The notes below the pieces were generated by a model. It was not told the origin of the DNA. It made no database searches and saw only the letters and a program-made list of their open reading frames with translations. DNA of 11,263 bases from JBEKYD01 sp049509915 (GTDB lineage: Bacteria; Acidobacteriota; Terriglobia; Bryobacterales; Bryobacteraceae): positions 1 through 11,263 of the forward strand of contig JBEKZL010000249.1 in the NCBI GenBank assembly GCA_049509915.1, written 5' to 3'. The position numbers and the translations under genes are program-made. Below are positions 1-6,594 of this stretch, piece by piece (positions within the stretch are counted from its first letter, which is position 1; every line of letters starts with the position of its first letter).

Positions 1-136
1 AAGAGTAAATTACCTTCTTTACATGGGTACACAATCGCATCGCCGCAAATCTCTATAACCAAGCTTTTCAAGGCCTTACGCGGGAAAATGCATCATAAAG
101 AGCGGGAACTTCGGTCTAGCGGCACCCACGGTCGGG
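1..136. other. Left-edge region with no visible gene
   Basis: No convincing open reading frame, structural RNA or terminator is visible here. The stretch is more AT-rich than the genes beside it. It lies just downstream of the stop codon of the membrane-protein gene at 137-838, so it should contain that gene's 3' end. I see no stem followed by a T-run on that strand. Confidence 0.5.
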
Positions 137-838
137 TCAGCTCACTGCGATCCGCGGCCCGCGGCGCAGGGCGAGGGCGGTGACGGTTGAAATCAGGCAG
201 AACCAGACGACCCAGTTGGCGGAAACGCCCGCGAGACTCGGGGCTGCGCGCGGATAGCGGACTTCGATCCATTCGATGGGGCCGGCTGCCATCGCGGTGC
301 GTTCGGGCAGGTAAGGCAGGCCGGGACGAGCGTCGATCCTTCGCCCGGCGCGCCCGGTTTCCACCCGCACCATCGCTTCTCCGGAGCCCTTCTCGAGGAC
401 GCGCACGCGCCAGCTCACTTCGCGCTCGGACGGGACGCGCACCGGCGGCGACTCAATTGCCAGAAAGGGCGGCACAGTCAATTGCGCGCCCGACAGATCG
501 CCGCGGAGGCGGGCTGTGATGAGCGTTGTATCGCCCGGCGCCAGCGGAGCGCGGCCCCATACGGCGTCCAGGCTATCCCAGGCAAAGAACAGCGGGATTG
601 CCACCACGAGGAAAGGCGGCAACAGCAGCGCCATATAGCGTGCGCTCCACGCCAGCAGGCGGGCTTCGGAGCCGAGGACCACCACCGGATCGCCGCCAAA
701 CAAGCGCATGGCGAGCAGGTGCGCGCGCATGCGGCGGCGCGAGACTTCCAGCGCACGCCGGTTCGAGGCTATTCTGAAGACCCACGCAATCGCCGCCCCA
801 GCTAAGACACTGAATACGGCCAGTGTTGCTAGTGCCAT
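137..838 (-). CDS. Hypothetical three-helix membrane protein with extracytoplasmic domain
   Basis: I do not recognise the family with confidence. The 233-residue product has an N-terminal membrane helix (about residues 2-22), then a basic amphipathic stretch (about 23-65, rich in Arg, probably cytoplasmic), and a second helix (about 68-88). A soluble domain of about 115 residues follows (90-205; short hydrophobic strands, many Val/Arg, probably beta-rich). A C-terminal helix (about 207-225) ends in a short basic tail. The first helix, basic helix and second helix loosely recall YidC/EMC3-like topology, but I see no diagnostic motif. The ATG at 838 is the only reasonable start: an in-frame TGA sits two codons upstream (842-844). 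The GAGGG before it is immediately adjacent to the ATG, which is too close for an ideal ribosome binding site. The gene lies downstream of the small ribbon-helix-helix gene on the same strand, 235 bp away across a hairpin cluster. Coding is likely; the function is unknown. Confidence 0.75.
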   Translation of the reverse strand: MALATLAVFSVLAGAAIAWVFRIASNRRALEVSRRRMRAHLLAMRLFGGDPVVVLGSEARLLAWSARYMALLLPPFLVVAIPLFFAWDSLDAVWGRAPLAPGDTTLITARLRGDLSGAQLTVPPFLAIESPPVRVPSEREVSWRVRVLEKGSGEAMVRVETGRAGRRIDARPGLPYLPERTAMAAGPIEWIEVRYPRAAPSLAGVSANWVVWFCLISTVTALALRRGPRIAVS

Positions 839-866
839 CCCTCAGTCCGCGCTTTCGCAATCACGT

Positions 867-901
867 GGGACAGACCATCGTTCCTTGTGGTCTGTCGTCC
901 C
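867..901. repeat. Inverted repeat with 9-bp stem
   Basis: GACAGACCA at 869-877 is the exact reverse complement of TGGTCTGTC at 888-896, with a 10-base loop. Flanking GGG (867-869) and CCC (899-901) could lengthen the structure with a bulge. No T-run follows on either strand, so a simple intrinsic terminator is not supported. It is the first of four inverted repeats in the 839-1073 gap and looks like a dispersed REP-type element (inference). Confidence 0.6.
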
Positions 902-966
902 TTGGCCTCCGGCCCGCGCAAGCTCAGGAAAACCGTGGAGGTTGCGAGAACTCGCTGAAACGCGCC

Positions 967-1003
967 GGGCAGGCCGAACCGCCTGCCCCACCATTGAAAA
1001 TGG
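967..1003. repeat. Two adjacent inverted repeats (8-bp and 5-bp stems)
   Basis: GGGCAGGC at 967-974 pairs perfectly with GCCTGCCC at 981-988 around a 6-base loop. Immediately after it, CCATT at 991-995 pairs with AATGG at 999-1003 around GAA. In addition, CCACC (988-992) can pair at longer range with GGTGG (1016-1020), so alternative folds exist. These stems belong to the same hairpin cluster as the repeats at 867-901 and 1021-1040. Confidence 0.6.
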
Positions 1004-1020
1004 CGCACTTGTCTTGGTGG

Positions 1021-1040
1021 CGCAGACGCTTCCGCCTGCG
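1021..1040 (-). repeat. 8-bp hairpin with tetraloop downstream of the small RHH-like gene
   Basis: Read on the minus strand, CGCAGGCG (1040-1033) pairs with CGTCTGCG (1028-1021) around a GAAG loop. One of the eight pairs is a G-U wobble on this strand; it would be an A-C mismatch on the other. It lies 33 bases past the stop codon of the 63-residue gene. It could trim or terminate that transcript, but no U-run follows, so it is better viewed as part of the intergenic repeat cluster. Confidence 0.5.
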
Positions 1041-1073
1041 ATTTGCGATTTTTTCGCGGTTACCATCCGCATT

Positions 1074-1265
1074 TCAGTCGATGTAACCCAGGCCCTTGAG
1101 CTTCTTCACGATGCTCTCGTCGGTCTGGGCGTCCTCCAGCTTGGCGAGTTCGCGTTCGATGATATGCTCCACGAACTCCTGGGCCGAGCTGTACCCTCCG
1201 GCCCTGGCGCAGCTCTCCACCCGCCGGCTCAGTTCCTTTTTCAATTTGATGCTTCCGTTGAACAT
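1074..1265 (-). CDS. Small ribbon-helix-helix-like protein with LGYI tail
   Basis: The product has 63 residues. Residues 3-10 (a Gly-Ser-Ile-Lys-Leu-Lys strand) could be the DNA-contacting beta strand of a ribbon-helix-helix fold. Residues 10-22 would be helix A, Gly-Tyr-Ser-Ser at 24-27 the turn, and 28-45 helix B with the usual EF-x3-I-x-REL pattern. After this fold comes a short acidic stretch and the C-terminal tail LKGLGYID. By family logic it would be a dimeric DNA-binding protein, perhaps an antitoxin or transcription regulator, but no toxin gene is next to it. The ATG at 1265 has GAGGG at 1272-1276, six bases upstream. It shares orientation with the reductase upstream (103-bp gap) and the membrane protein downstream (235-bp gap). 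The RHH assignment is inferred from the predicted strand-helix-helix order, not from a search. Confidence 0.7.
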   Translation of the reverse strand: MFNGSIKLKKELSRRVESCARAGGYSSAQEFVEHIIERELAKLEDAQTDESIVKKLKGLGYID

Positions 1266-1368
1266 GCCCAGCCCTCGAATCGCGGCAGCCGCTCGGCACC
1301 CGTAACCGAGCCGCGACCGCCAGTGAGCGGTTGCCCGCGTTTAACCTGCGCCCCCGGATCGCGCCGCC

Positions 1369-2343
1369 CTACCGTTCCGCCGTCTTCGCCAGCGCCGGCG
1401 GGTAGCGGTCGCCGACCACCATCGACGCCAGCCGGTCCAACTCCGCCATATCTTCCGCCGTCAGGCGGACCTTCACTGCTCCCAGGTTGTCGTCCAGGTA
1501 CGTCCTCCGCTTGGTGCCCGGAATCGGCACCGCGTCCGGCGCCGCCGTGAGCACCCAGGCGAGCGCAACCTGCGCCGGGCTTGCCCGGTGGCGCGCGGCC
1601 ACGGCCTTCACCGTATCGACAAGCTTCTGGTTCGCCGCCATGTGTGCATCGTCAAAGCGAGGCAGACTACGCCGAAAATCGCCCGCCACGAAAACGGAGC
1701 TCGATTGGTACGCGCCCGTCAGATACCCGCGCCCGAGCGGGCTGAACGGTACCAACCCCACACCGAGTTCGTGCATGGCGGGCAGGATCGATTCTTCGAT
1801 GCCGCGCTCCCACAGCGAATATTCGCTCTGCACGGCGCTGATCGGATGCACCTGGTGGGCCCGGCGGATGGTTTCCACGCCCACTTCGGAAAGACCCAGA
1901 TAGCGAACCTTGCCGGCTTCCACCAGTTCCTTCATTGCGCCCACGGTTTCCTCGATCGGAACCGCCGGGTCCCTGCGGTGCAGGTAGTAAAGATCGATTA
2001 CGTCCACTCCCAACCGCCGCAGAGAGCCCTCCACGGCGCGCCTGGCATTGGCGGGCGACCCGTCGAGCTGGCTCGCCCCCGATCCCAGTACGATCCCGAA
2101 CTTCGTCGCCAGCACAACCTGCCCGCGCCTGCCGCGAATCGCCTTGCCCACTAACTCTTCGTTGGTGTGCGGGCCGTACACTTCCGCCGTATCGAGCAGG
2201 GTCACGCCCCCGTCGAGCGCGCGGTGAATGGTCGCAATCGACTCCGCTTCATCACCGGTTCCGTAGGCGTGGGTCATGCCCATGCATCCCAAACCGATCG
2301 CGCCCGCGGCGAGACCCTGATTTCCGATCTTCCGTGTCTCCAT
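1369..2343 (-). CDS. Aldo/keto reductase
   Basis: A 324-residue cytosolic oxidoreductase of the aldo/keto reductase superfamily, a (beta/alpha)8 barrel that reduces aldehydes or ketones with NADPH. The catalytic tetrad is present: Asp51 and Tyr56 (DTAEVYG), Lys81 (ATKFG) and His122 (YLHR). Other signatures are GLGCMGM near residues 18-23, LGLSEVG at 149-155, VQSEYSLWER at 171-180, PFSPLGRGYLTG at 199-210 and the cofactor-binding IPGTKR at 274-279. The length and the GCMGM block fit the AKR13/YakC-like or IolS-like branch, which often acts on small or plant-derived carbonyls; the substrate cannot be read from sequence. The ATG at 2343 starts at the expected METRKIG and has a GAGGA-type site about ten bases upstream. 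It is transcribed divergently from the gene at 2575, so the 231-bp spacer probably holds both promoters. Confidence 0.95.
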   Translation of the reverse strand: METRKIGNQGLAAGAIGLGCMGMTHAYGTGDEAESIATIHRALDGGVTLLDTAEVYGPHTNEELVGKAIRGRRGQVVLATKFGIVLGSGASQLDGSPANARRAVEGSLRRLGVDVIDLYYLHRRDPAVPIEETVGAMKELVEAGKVRYLGLSEVGVETIRRAHQVHPISAVQSEYSLWERGIEESILPAMHELGVGLVPFSPLGRGYLTGAYQSSSVFVAGDFRRSLPRFDDAHMAANQKLVDTVKAVAARHRASPAQVALAWVLTAAPDAVPIPGTKRRTYLDDNLGAVKVRLTAEDMAELDRLASMVVGDRYPPALAKTAER

Positions 2344-2420
2344 AGCTCATTATCCTCGCTGGCGGCCATCTCCTGGAGGACTTCCCGATTCCTGATTTCG
2401 GGCGGAATTCGCCCTTGGGC

Positions 2421-2480
2421 GGTGCCAAAGGTGCCAAAAGGTGACCTTACGTAGAAGAGTACCAAAGCTATCCACTTTGG
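2421..2480. promoter_or_regulatory. CCAAA-containing direct and inverted repeats in divergent spacer
   Basis: GGTGCCAAA occurs twice in exact tandem at 2421-2429 and 2430-2438, followed by a partial GGTGACC (2440-2446). A perfect 6-bp inverted repeat, CCAAAG (2462-2467) and CTTTGG (2475-2480), lies just beyond with a 7-base spacer. They sit between the divergent starts at 2343 and 2575, where operators are expected. No regulator can be named, and a chance cluster is possible. Confidence 0.35.
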
Positions 2481-2522
2481 AGGATCGGAAGTTGACGACC
2501 TGTGATACACTCACCAAAAATC

Positions 2523-2550
2523 GGGAGCCAAAATGGAAATCCTGGCTTAG
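2523..2550 (+). other. Five-codon mini-ORF with good ribosome binding site
   Basis: GGGAG at 2523-2527 precedes an ATG at 2533-2535 by five bases. The reading frame encodes MEILA and stops at TAG (2548-2550), with a second in-frame TAA at 2554-2556. This frame is the same as that of the membrane-protein gene starting at 2575, which has no visible ribosome binding site of its own. It may be a leader peptide that feeds ribosomes to the gene, or the old start of that gene now cut off by stops. Confidence 0.4.
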
Positions 2551-2574
2551 AAATAAATCGGCCCGATCCAGCCT

Positions 2575-3468
2575 ATGCGCCCAAAGATTACAGCCACGAA
2601 ACTGACCTTCGTCCTGGGTATTTTCTGCCTCGCGATGTTGGGTTACGGGGCCATCGCTTTCATCTATCTCTCCTTCCATGAGGTACCCGCCGCGCCGTCC
2701 ATACCCTATTTCGTCATCCGGCAGAGGACTGCCATTTCCGCCTTAGCCATGACCACCGCCATAAGTTGTGTGATTATGGGCTTCGCCGTCTTCATGATCG
2801 GCGCCAAGGGTGAATTTAATTTCAAAGCGGAAACTTCCTGGGGCAAGGGCGCGCTGGCGGCCGGTGTTCCCGGACCATTCTTCGTCCTTTGCGGCACGGC
2901 TATTGCGATAACGGTTCTGCTGGCGAGGGTTTCTCACGAAGAATTCCAGCCTGGCGGGGATGCCCATGCTGCCGCGATAGACGCCTCGGCATCTTCTTCG
3001 CCGGGAAAGCCAGTGACCGCCCTGAAATCCCGGACTATCGCTTCTTCGTCACCGTCGCCGCAGCAGATCGCTCTCTACACTCCGGAAACGCCGGCTTATA
3101 ACGCGCTCGTGGCCGTCGCGGTCGAGGACCAGCCGGAACAAATCGACCAGGCAATCAAGTATCTGGCCTCCCACCACGACGATCTATCTGTCGTGTACGT
3201 CGATTTTGACAATGACAAGAGGGAGCTCCGCACTTTCGAAGGTGTCTATCTGGATGACCGCAACCGGCAGGTGACTGTTTCCGATGGATATCTCTTTGTC
3301 CTGGAGCGCAACGGCGCCGCGGAATCCGTCAAAGCTCTGCTCGATGCCGCCGGCCAGGTGACGGCATACTTCCCACCACCGGATCAACTTCCCCCGGATC
3401 GGGTATCCCGTATATTGAAGGCCGCTCTGAGCGGCAAAACGGTGTTTCTCCATGGCGAGAAACCTTGA
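2575..3468 (+). CDS. Hypothetical membrane-anchored protein with soluble C-terminal domain
   Basis: Not recognised. The 297-residue product has three predicted membrane helices (about residues 8-34, 52-76 and 98-118). An Ala/Ser/Pro-rich linker follows (about 120-165), then a soluble domain of about 130 residues (165-297). That domain has alternating short hydrophobic strands and helices, for example DDLSVVYVDFDNDKREL at 202-218, with a C-terminal helix near 274-286. The ATG at 2575 is the first start after in-frame stops at 2548 and 2554, and it has no clear Shine-Dalgarno sequence. The next gene, for a secreted cysteine-rich protein, begins 30 bases after this stop on the same strand, so the two probably share a transcript. 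The reductase on the other side is transcribed away from it. A real gene is supported by sensible domain architecture and orderly composition; the function cannot be assigned. Confidence 0.75.
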   Translation: MRPKITATKLTFVLGIFCLAMLGYGAIAFIYLSFHEVPAAPSIPYFVIRQRTAISALAMTTAISCVIMGFAVFMIGAKGEFNFKAETSWGKGALAAGVPGPFFVLCGTAIAITVLLARVSHEEFQPGGDAHAAAIDASASSSPGKPVTALKSRTIASSSPSPQQIALYTPETPAYNALVAVAVEDQPEQIDQAIKYLASHHDDLSVVYVDFDNDKRELRTFEGVYLDDRNRQVTVSDGYLFVLERNGAAESVKALLDAAGQVTAYFPPPDQLPPDRVSRILKAALSGKTVFLHGEKP

Positions 3469-3498
3469 TGAGAGCCAGTGAGACAGAAGGAGACTCAA

Positions 3499-3864
3499 AT
3501 GTCTAGAACGATCATTCTTTGTGGGCTCATCTATGCCGGGCTCAGCCTGGTTCTGAGCGCTGCTCCACGCGACAGCGATCTTCGCCAATCGGGTGGTACT
3601 GCCGTCCGCAACGAGCAGCAACTCTCCTCCAGCCATGCGCAGACCGGGCAGGCGTCCGCATGCTATATCCGCGAAGGCGCAGTGGTCGCGGAGACTCCCG
3701 CGTGCTATGCCAATGCGAGACCGGCCTTCGCCAGCAGTTGCTCGGACGGTGAGATCACGTGCTATGGCACCCATAATCGGACCGTCTGCTGCGGGTCGCG
3801 CCAGCGCTGCTGTATGAACGCCGATGGCGCCCCGTTCTGCGGCACCGATCGCTGCCCGAACTGA
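3499..3864 (+). CDS. Small secreted cysteine-rich protein
   Basis: The product has 121 residues. Residues 1-22 form a signal peptide with a hydrophobic core (IILCGLIYAGLSLVLSAA, cleavage likely after Ala22). The mature part begins with a polar Ser/Gln-rich stretch (23-52), then has ten cysteines at 55, 69, 81, 88, 97, 98, 104, 105, 114 and 119. The CC-x5-CC-x8-C-x4-C end resembles granulin or knottin spacing, so a disulfide-bonded exported protein is likely; homology to those families is not claimed. The ATG at 3499 is preferred over a GTG at 3478 because AAGGAGA at 3487-3493 lies at ideal distance from the ATG and would be inside the longer frame. It follows the membrane-protein gene by 30 bases and converges on the outer-membrane-factor gene, leaving only 28 bp between the two stops. 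Confidence 0.8.
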   Translation: MSRTIILCGLIYAGLSLVLSAAPRDSDLRQSGGTAVRNEQQLSSSHAQTGQASACYIREGAVVAETPACYANARPAFASSCSDGEITCYGTHNRTVCCGSRQRCCMNADGAPFCGTDRCPN

Positions 3865-3892
3865 TCGCCGCGCCGAGGAACGGTAGGTTCGC

Positions 3893-5368
3893 TTAATTCG
3901 CCTTCGAAGTCAGCACCTCCGGCTTCGGCAGCGAACTCGCGTTCCAGCCGCCTCCAAGCGCCCGAATCAGCATCACGCTGGCTTCCAGGCGGCGGCGTTC
4001 GATATCCACCGCGACCCGCTCATTCTGGAGCCGGACGCTCTGCGCGGTGACCACTTCGAGATAGGTCACCAGGCCGCCTTTATAGCGATTTAGGGAAAGC
4101 GCTTCGGATTCGCGCGCGGACTCCACCGCCAGCCGTTGGCGCCCGGCCTCGATTTCCAGAATCCGCGAGGACGCCAGATTATCTTCCACCTGCTGAAACG
4201 CGTTCAAAACCGCCTCGCGGTAATCCGCCACCAGCGCGTCGTAATTGGCGGTGGATTCCGCGAGAGCGGCGCGCCGCCTTCCAGCATCGAACAATGTCTG
4301 GGCGGCGGAGGGCCCGACCGCCCATAGCCGGCTCGGCCAGTTCAGCCAGTTGGTGATGCTGCTGCCTTCCAGGCCCACCGCGGCGGCCAGCAGCACCTGC
4401 GGGTAGAATGCCGTGCGGGCCAGGCCGACTTCGCTATTGGCGGCGGCCACCCGTCTTTCGGCGGCGGCGATATCCGGCCGCCGCTCGAGCAGCGCCGAAG
4501 GCACGCCGGTCGGGATCGCGGGCAATACCATTCCCCCGGTCTTCGCGGCGATTTCGAACCCTTCGGGCGGGCGCCCCGTCACCACGGCGATGGCGTGTTG
4601 GTACGCGGCGCGCATATCGGTTACGTCCACGGCCTGCGCGCCGGTGGCCTCCAGTTGCGTGCGCGCTTCGGCCACTTCCGCCCGGTTGGCCGCGCCGCCC
4701 CGATAGCGGTTTTCGGTGAGTTCGAGCGCCTTCCGGTAGGCCGAAACCGCGTCTTCCAGAATGCGCTGTTCCTCATCCAGGCTGCGCAAATCGAAATAGT
4801 CCACGGCCAGCTCGGCGTGGAGACTCAGGCGGGCATTTTCCAGGTCCGCGGCCGTGGCTTGGGCGCTTTCGACGGCGGAAGACACCAGATTGCGAATGCG
4901 GCCCCACAGATCGGGCTCCCAGGAAGCTTCAAACCCTAGATTGAAATTGCCGGACACGGTTTCGGACCGGGGAGCGGGAACCGGCGCATTCGACGAGAGC
5001 CGCTGGTCCGCGATCGACGCGCCTCCGGTGACGGTAGGCAAGCGCTCGGACCGCCTTTCCCGAACCAGCGCGCGGGCCTGGCGGAAGCGCGCCTCCGCGC
5101 TCTTCAAGGTTTGGTTGGCGCCATCGACCTGCTCTTCGAGCCCGTTCAACTCGGGATCGCGGAAGGCTTCCCACCATCGGCCTTTGGTCCAGCCGTCGCC
5201 GGGAGCCGCGGCCTTCCAGTCCTTCGATTCGGCGAAGGATTGGGGCGGCGGCTCGGTGAAGGCGGGCGGCGCCGGAGCCGCGGGAGCCTGGTATTTCTGG
5301 CCGACGTTGCAACCCGTCGAGATGGCCAGCGCCGCGGCGGCAAGCCCTTTCCGCAGTCTCGGGCTCAT
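3893..5368 (-). CDS. Outer-membrane factor lipoprotein of RND efflux system (NodT/OprM family)
   Basis: A 491-residue TolC-type channel that carries pump substrates across the outer membrane. The N-terminus has a basic start, a hydrophobic stretch and a lipobox-like STGC with the lipidated Cys at residue 20; Ser rather than Leu at -3 is slightly atypical. WWEAFRDPELN at 65-75 is the usual entry to the first OEP repeat. The two internal repeats show the matching blocks NRYRGGAANRAEVAEA (220-235) and NRYKGGLVTYLEVVTA (427-442). LLERRPDIAAAERRVAAAN at 293-311 is a hallmark of the NodT family. The start at 5368 overlaps the adaptor stop as ATGA, which implies translational coupling. The same frame stays open upstream to 6097, inside the adaptor gene, but that part lacks any channel features. 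It is the last gene of the efflux operon. Confidence 0.95.
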   Translation of the reverse strand: MSPRLRKGLAAAALAISTGCNVGQKYQAPAAPAPPAFTEPPPQSFAESKDWKAAAPGDGWTKGRWWEAFRDPELNGLEEQVDGANQTLKSAEARFRQARALVRERRSERLPTVTGGASIADQRLSSNAPVPAPRSETVSGNFNLGFEASWEPDLWGRIRNLVSSAVESAQATAADLENARLSLHAELAVDYFDLRSLDEEQRILEDAVSAYRKALELTENRYRGGAANRAEVAEARTQLEATGAQAVDVTDMRAAYQHAIAVVTGRPPEGFEIAAKTGGMVLPAIPTGVPSALLERRPDIAAAERRVAAANSEVGLARTAFYPQVLLAAAVGLEGSSITNWLNWPSRLWAVGPSAAQTLFDAGRRRAALAESTANYDALVADYREAVLNAFQQVEDNLASSRILEIEAGRQRLAVESARESEALSLNRYKGGLVTYLEVVTAQSVRLQNERVAVDIERRRLEASVMLIRALGGGWNASSLPKPEVLTSKAN

Positions 5369-6564
5369 GGCTGCGCTCCCGCCGGAACTACCTGGACCAT
5401 CTGCCCGCTCGCCAGCGAATCCGGCGGATTGACCACGATCCGCTCGTCCGGACGAAGGCCCGCGATGACCTCCAGCGAGTCGCCGTAATCGTGGCCGATG
5501 GTCACCGGCAACAGCACCACGCGGCCGTCGCGCACCGCCGCGGCGCACATTCCCTCGGCGCGGAACAACAGAGCGTTCACCGGTAGCGTGAGCGAGTTGA
5601 CCGGCGCGGGAAGTTTGAAATGGACTTCCACAAACTCGCCGGGCATCAGCACGCCATGCGGGTTGTCGACGTCCACCTCCACCTTCAGCGTGCGCGAAGC
5701 CGGGTCCATGGAGTCCGAGGTCCTGGCCACGCGGCCCGCAAACCCGCGTCCGGGCATCTCCGGAACGTACAGTTCGGCGGCCGTGCCCGGCGCCGTGCTG
5801 CGCGAATTCATCTGCGGCACCTGCACGTAGACGCGCATCTGGCCGACCGCCGCCAGGTGAAACAGCTCCTTGCCAGGCCCGTTGCCGCCGGCGTCGATCA
5901 GGTCGCCGATATCGATGTTCCGCGCGGTGATGACCCCGTCGAAAGGCGCGTAGATCTTCTGAAAGGCCTGCGTCTCTTCCAGGCGCTTCACGTTCGCTCC
6001 GGCGGCTTCCATCAACGCGCCTTTCGATTCCAGGTCGCCCAGCTTCTCGTCGGTTTCCTGCTGCGCCACCGATTCCGTCTTGCGCAGATCCTGCCAACGT
6101 TCGGCGGTGGATTTCGCCAGCTTATGGTTGGCTTGCGCCGTTGCCAGTTCGGCGCGCGCCTGGCGCAGTTGCTGGTCGATCTCCGGTGTCTCGATCTCCG
6201 CCAGCAATTGCCCCGCCCGCACGCGCGCGCCAATATCGACATACCATCGCCGCAGGTAACCGTTGGTGCGGGCATAGACGGGCGCGTCGGTAAAGGCCTG
6301 CATGTTTCCCGGCAGCACCAGGTCGGCGGCGCGGGCGCCGCGTTTCGGCTGAATCGTCTGCACGCTTGGTACGGCCCGTTGCTCGGTGCGCCGCGCCAGG
6401 GTGGATTCGGCATGGACGCGCTCCTGAATGCCGCGAAAAACCAGCAACCCGGCCAGCGCCGCCGTCGCGGCCAGCAACAGCGACCACAGCACGCGGGCGG
6501 CGGGTCCGAGACCGGCCGGGGGTCGAACTACGTCGCTCGCTGGCATCTTTTCTTCCTGATTCAT
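5365..6564 (-). CDS. RND efflux periplasmic adaptor (membrane fusion protein)
   Basis: A 399-residue adaptor that links the inner-membrane pump to the outer-membrane channel. Residues 25-45 form one membrane helix; no lipobox is seen, so it is helix-anchored. Lipoyl halves lie at about 94-127 (YARTNGYLRRWYVDIGARV) and 202-222 (KIYAPFDGVITARNIDIGD), with the alpha-helical hairpin between them (128-200, many Gln/Ala/Glu). The beta-barrel covers about 240-320 (RTLKVEVDVDN at 291-301, PGEFVEV at 308-314), and a membrane-proximal domain runs to about 393. AAGGAG at 6574-6579 lies nine bases before the ATG at 6564. It starts 30 bp after the permease stop and overlaps the outer-membrane-factor gene by four bases. 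Substrate range cannot be read from the adaptor. Confidence 0.95.
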   Translation of the reverse strand: MNQEEKMPASDVVRPPAGLGPAARVLWSLLLAATAALAGLLVFRGIQERVHAESTLARRTEQRAVPSVQTIQPKRGARAADLVLPGNMQAFTDAPVYARTNGYLRRWYVDIGARVRAGQLLAEIETPEIDQQLRQARAELATAQANHKLAKSTAERWQDLRKTESVAQQETDEKLGDLESKGALMEAAGANVKRLEETQAFQKIYAPFDGVITARNIDIGDLIDAGGNGPGKELFHLAAVGQMRVYVQVPQMNSRSTAPGTAAELYVPEMPGRGFAGRVARTSDSMDPASRTLKVEVDVDNPHGVLMPGEFVEVHFKLPAPVNSLTLPVNALLFRAEGMCAAAVRDGRVVLLPVTIGHDYGDSLEVIAGLRPDERIVVNPPDSLASGQMVQVVPAGAQP

Positions 6565-6594
6565 AGACGCGGACTCCTTCGGTTCGAGAAGTTG

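Noticed and set aside
842..1072. 76-codon minus-strand frame between the RHH-like and membrane-protein genes
   Set aside because: It reads straight through the hairpin cluster, lacks a domain or ribosome binding site, and ends just before ATG 838. Translational coupling is possible but the peptide looks random.
1313..1334. 8-bp stem (GCGACCGC/GCGGTTGC) considered as terminator of the aldo/keto reductase gene
   Set aside because: No T-run follows in the direction of transcription and one pair is non-Watson-Crick; the evidence is too weak to list as a feature.
708..1550. 280-codon plus-strand open frame
   Set aside because: It crosses three minus-strand genes and the repeat cluster, and its C-terminal half is Pro/Ser/Ala-rich low-complexity sequence.
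2492..2511. TTGACG (2492-2497) and TGATACACT (2503-2511) as a sigma-70 promoter for the gene at 2575
   Set aside because: The spacing between the two boxes is far too short. TACACT alone with an extended TG is possible, but it has no matching -35.
3478..3498. GTG start seven codons upstream for the cysteine-rich protein
   Set aside because: The strong AAGGAGA site would fall inside the coding region, and the added residues would put charged amino acids ahead of a complete signal peptide that begins at ATG 3499.
5369..6097. Same-strand open frame extending the outer-membrane-factor gene upstream by about 240 codons
   Set aside because: It lies wholly inside the adaptor gene, its translation is Arg/Gly-rich and featureless, and the signal peptide and lipobox begin exactly at ATG 5368.
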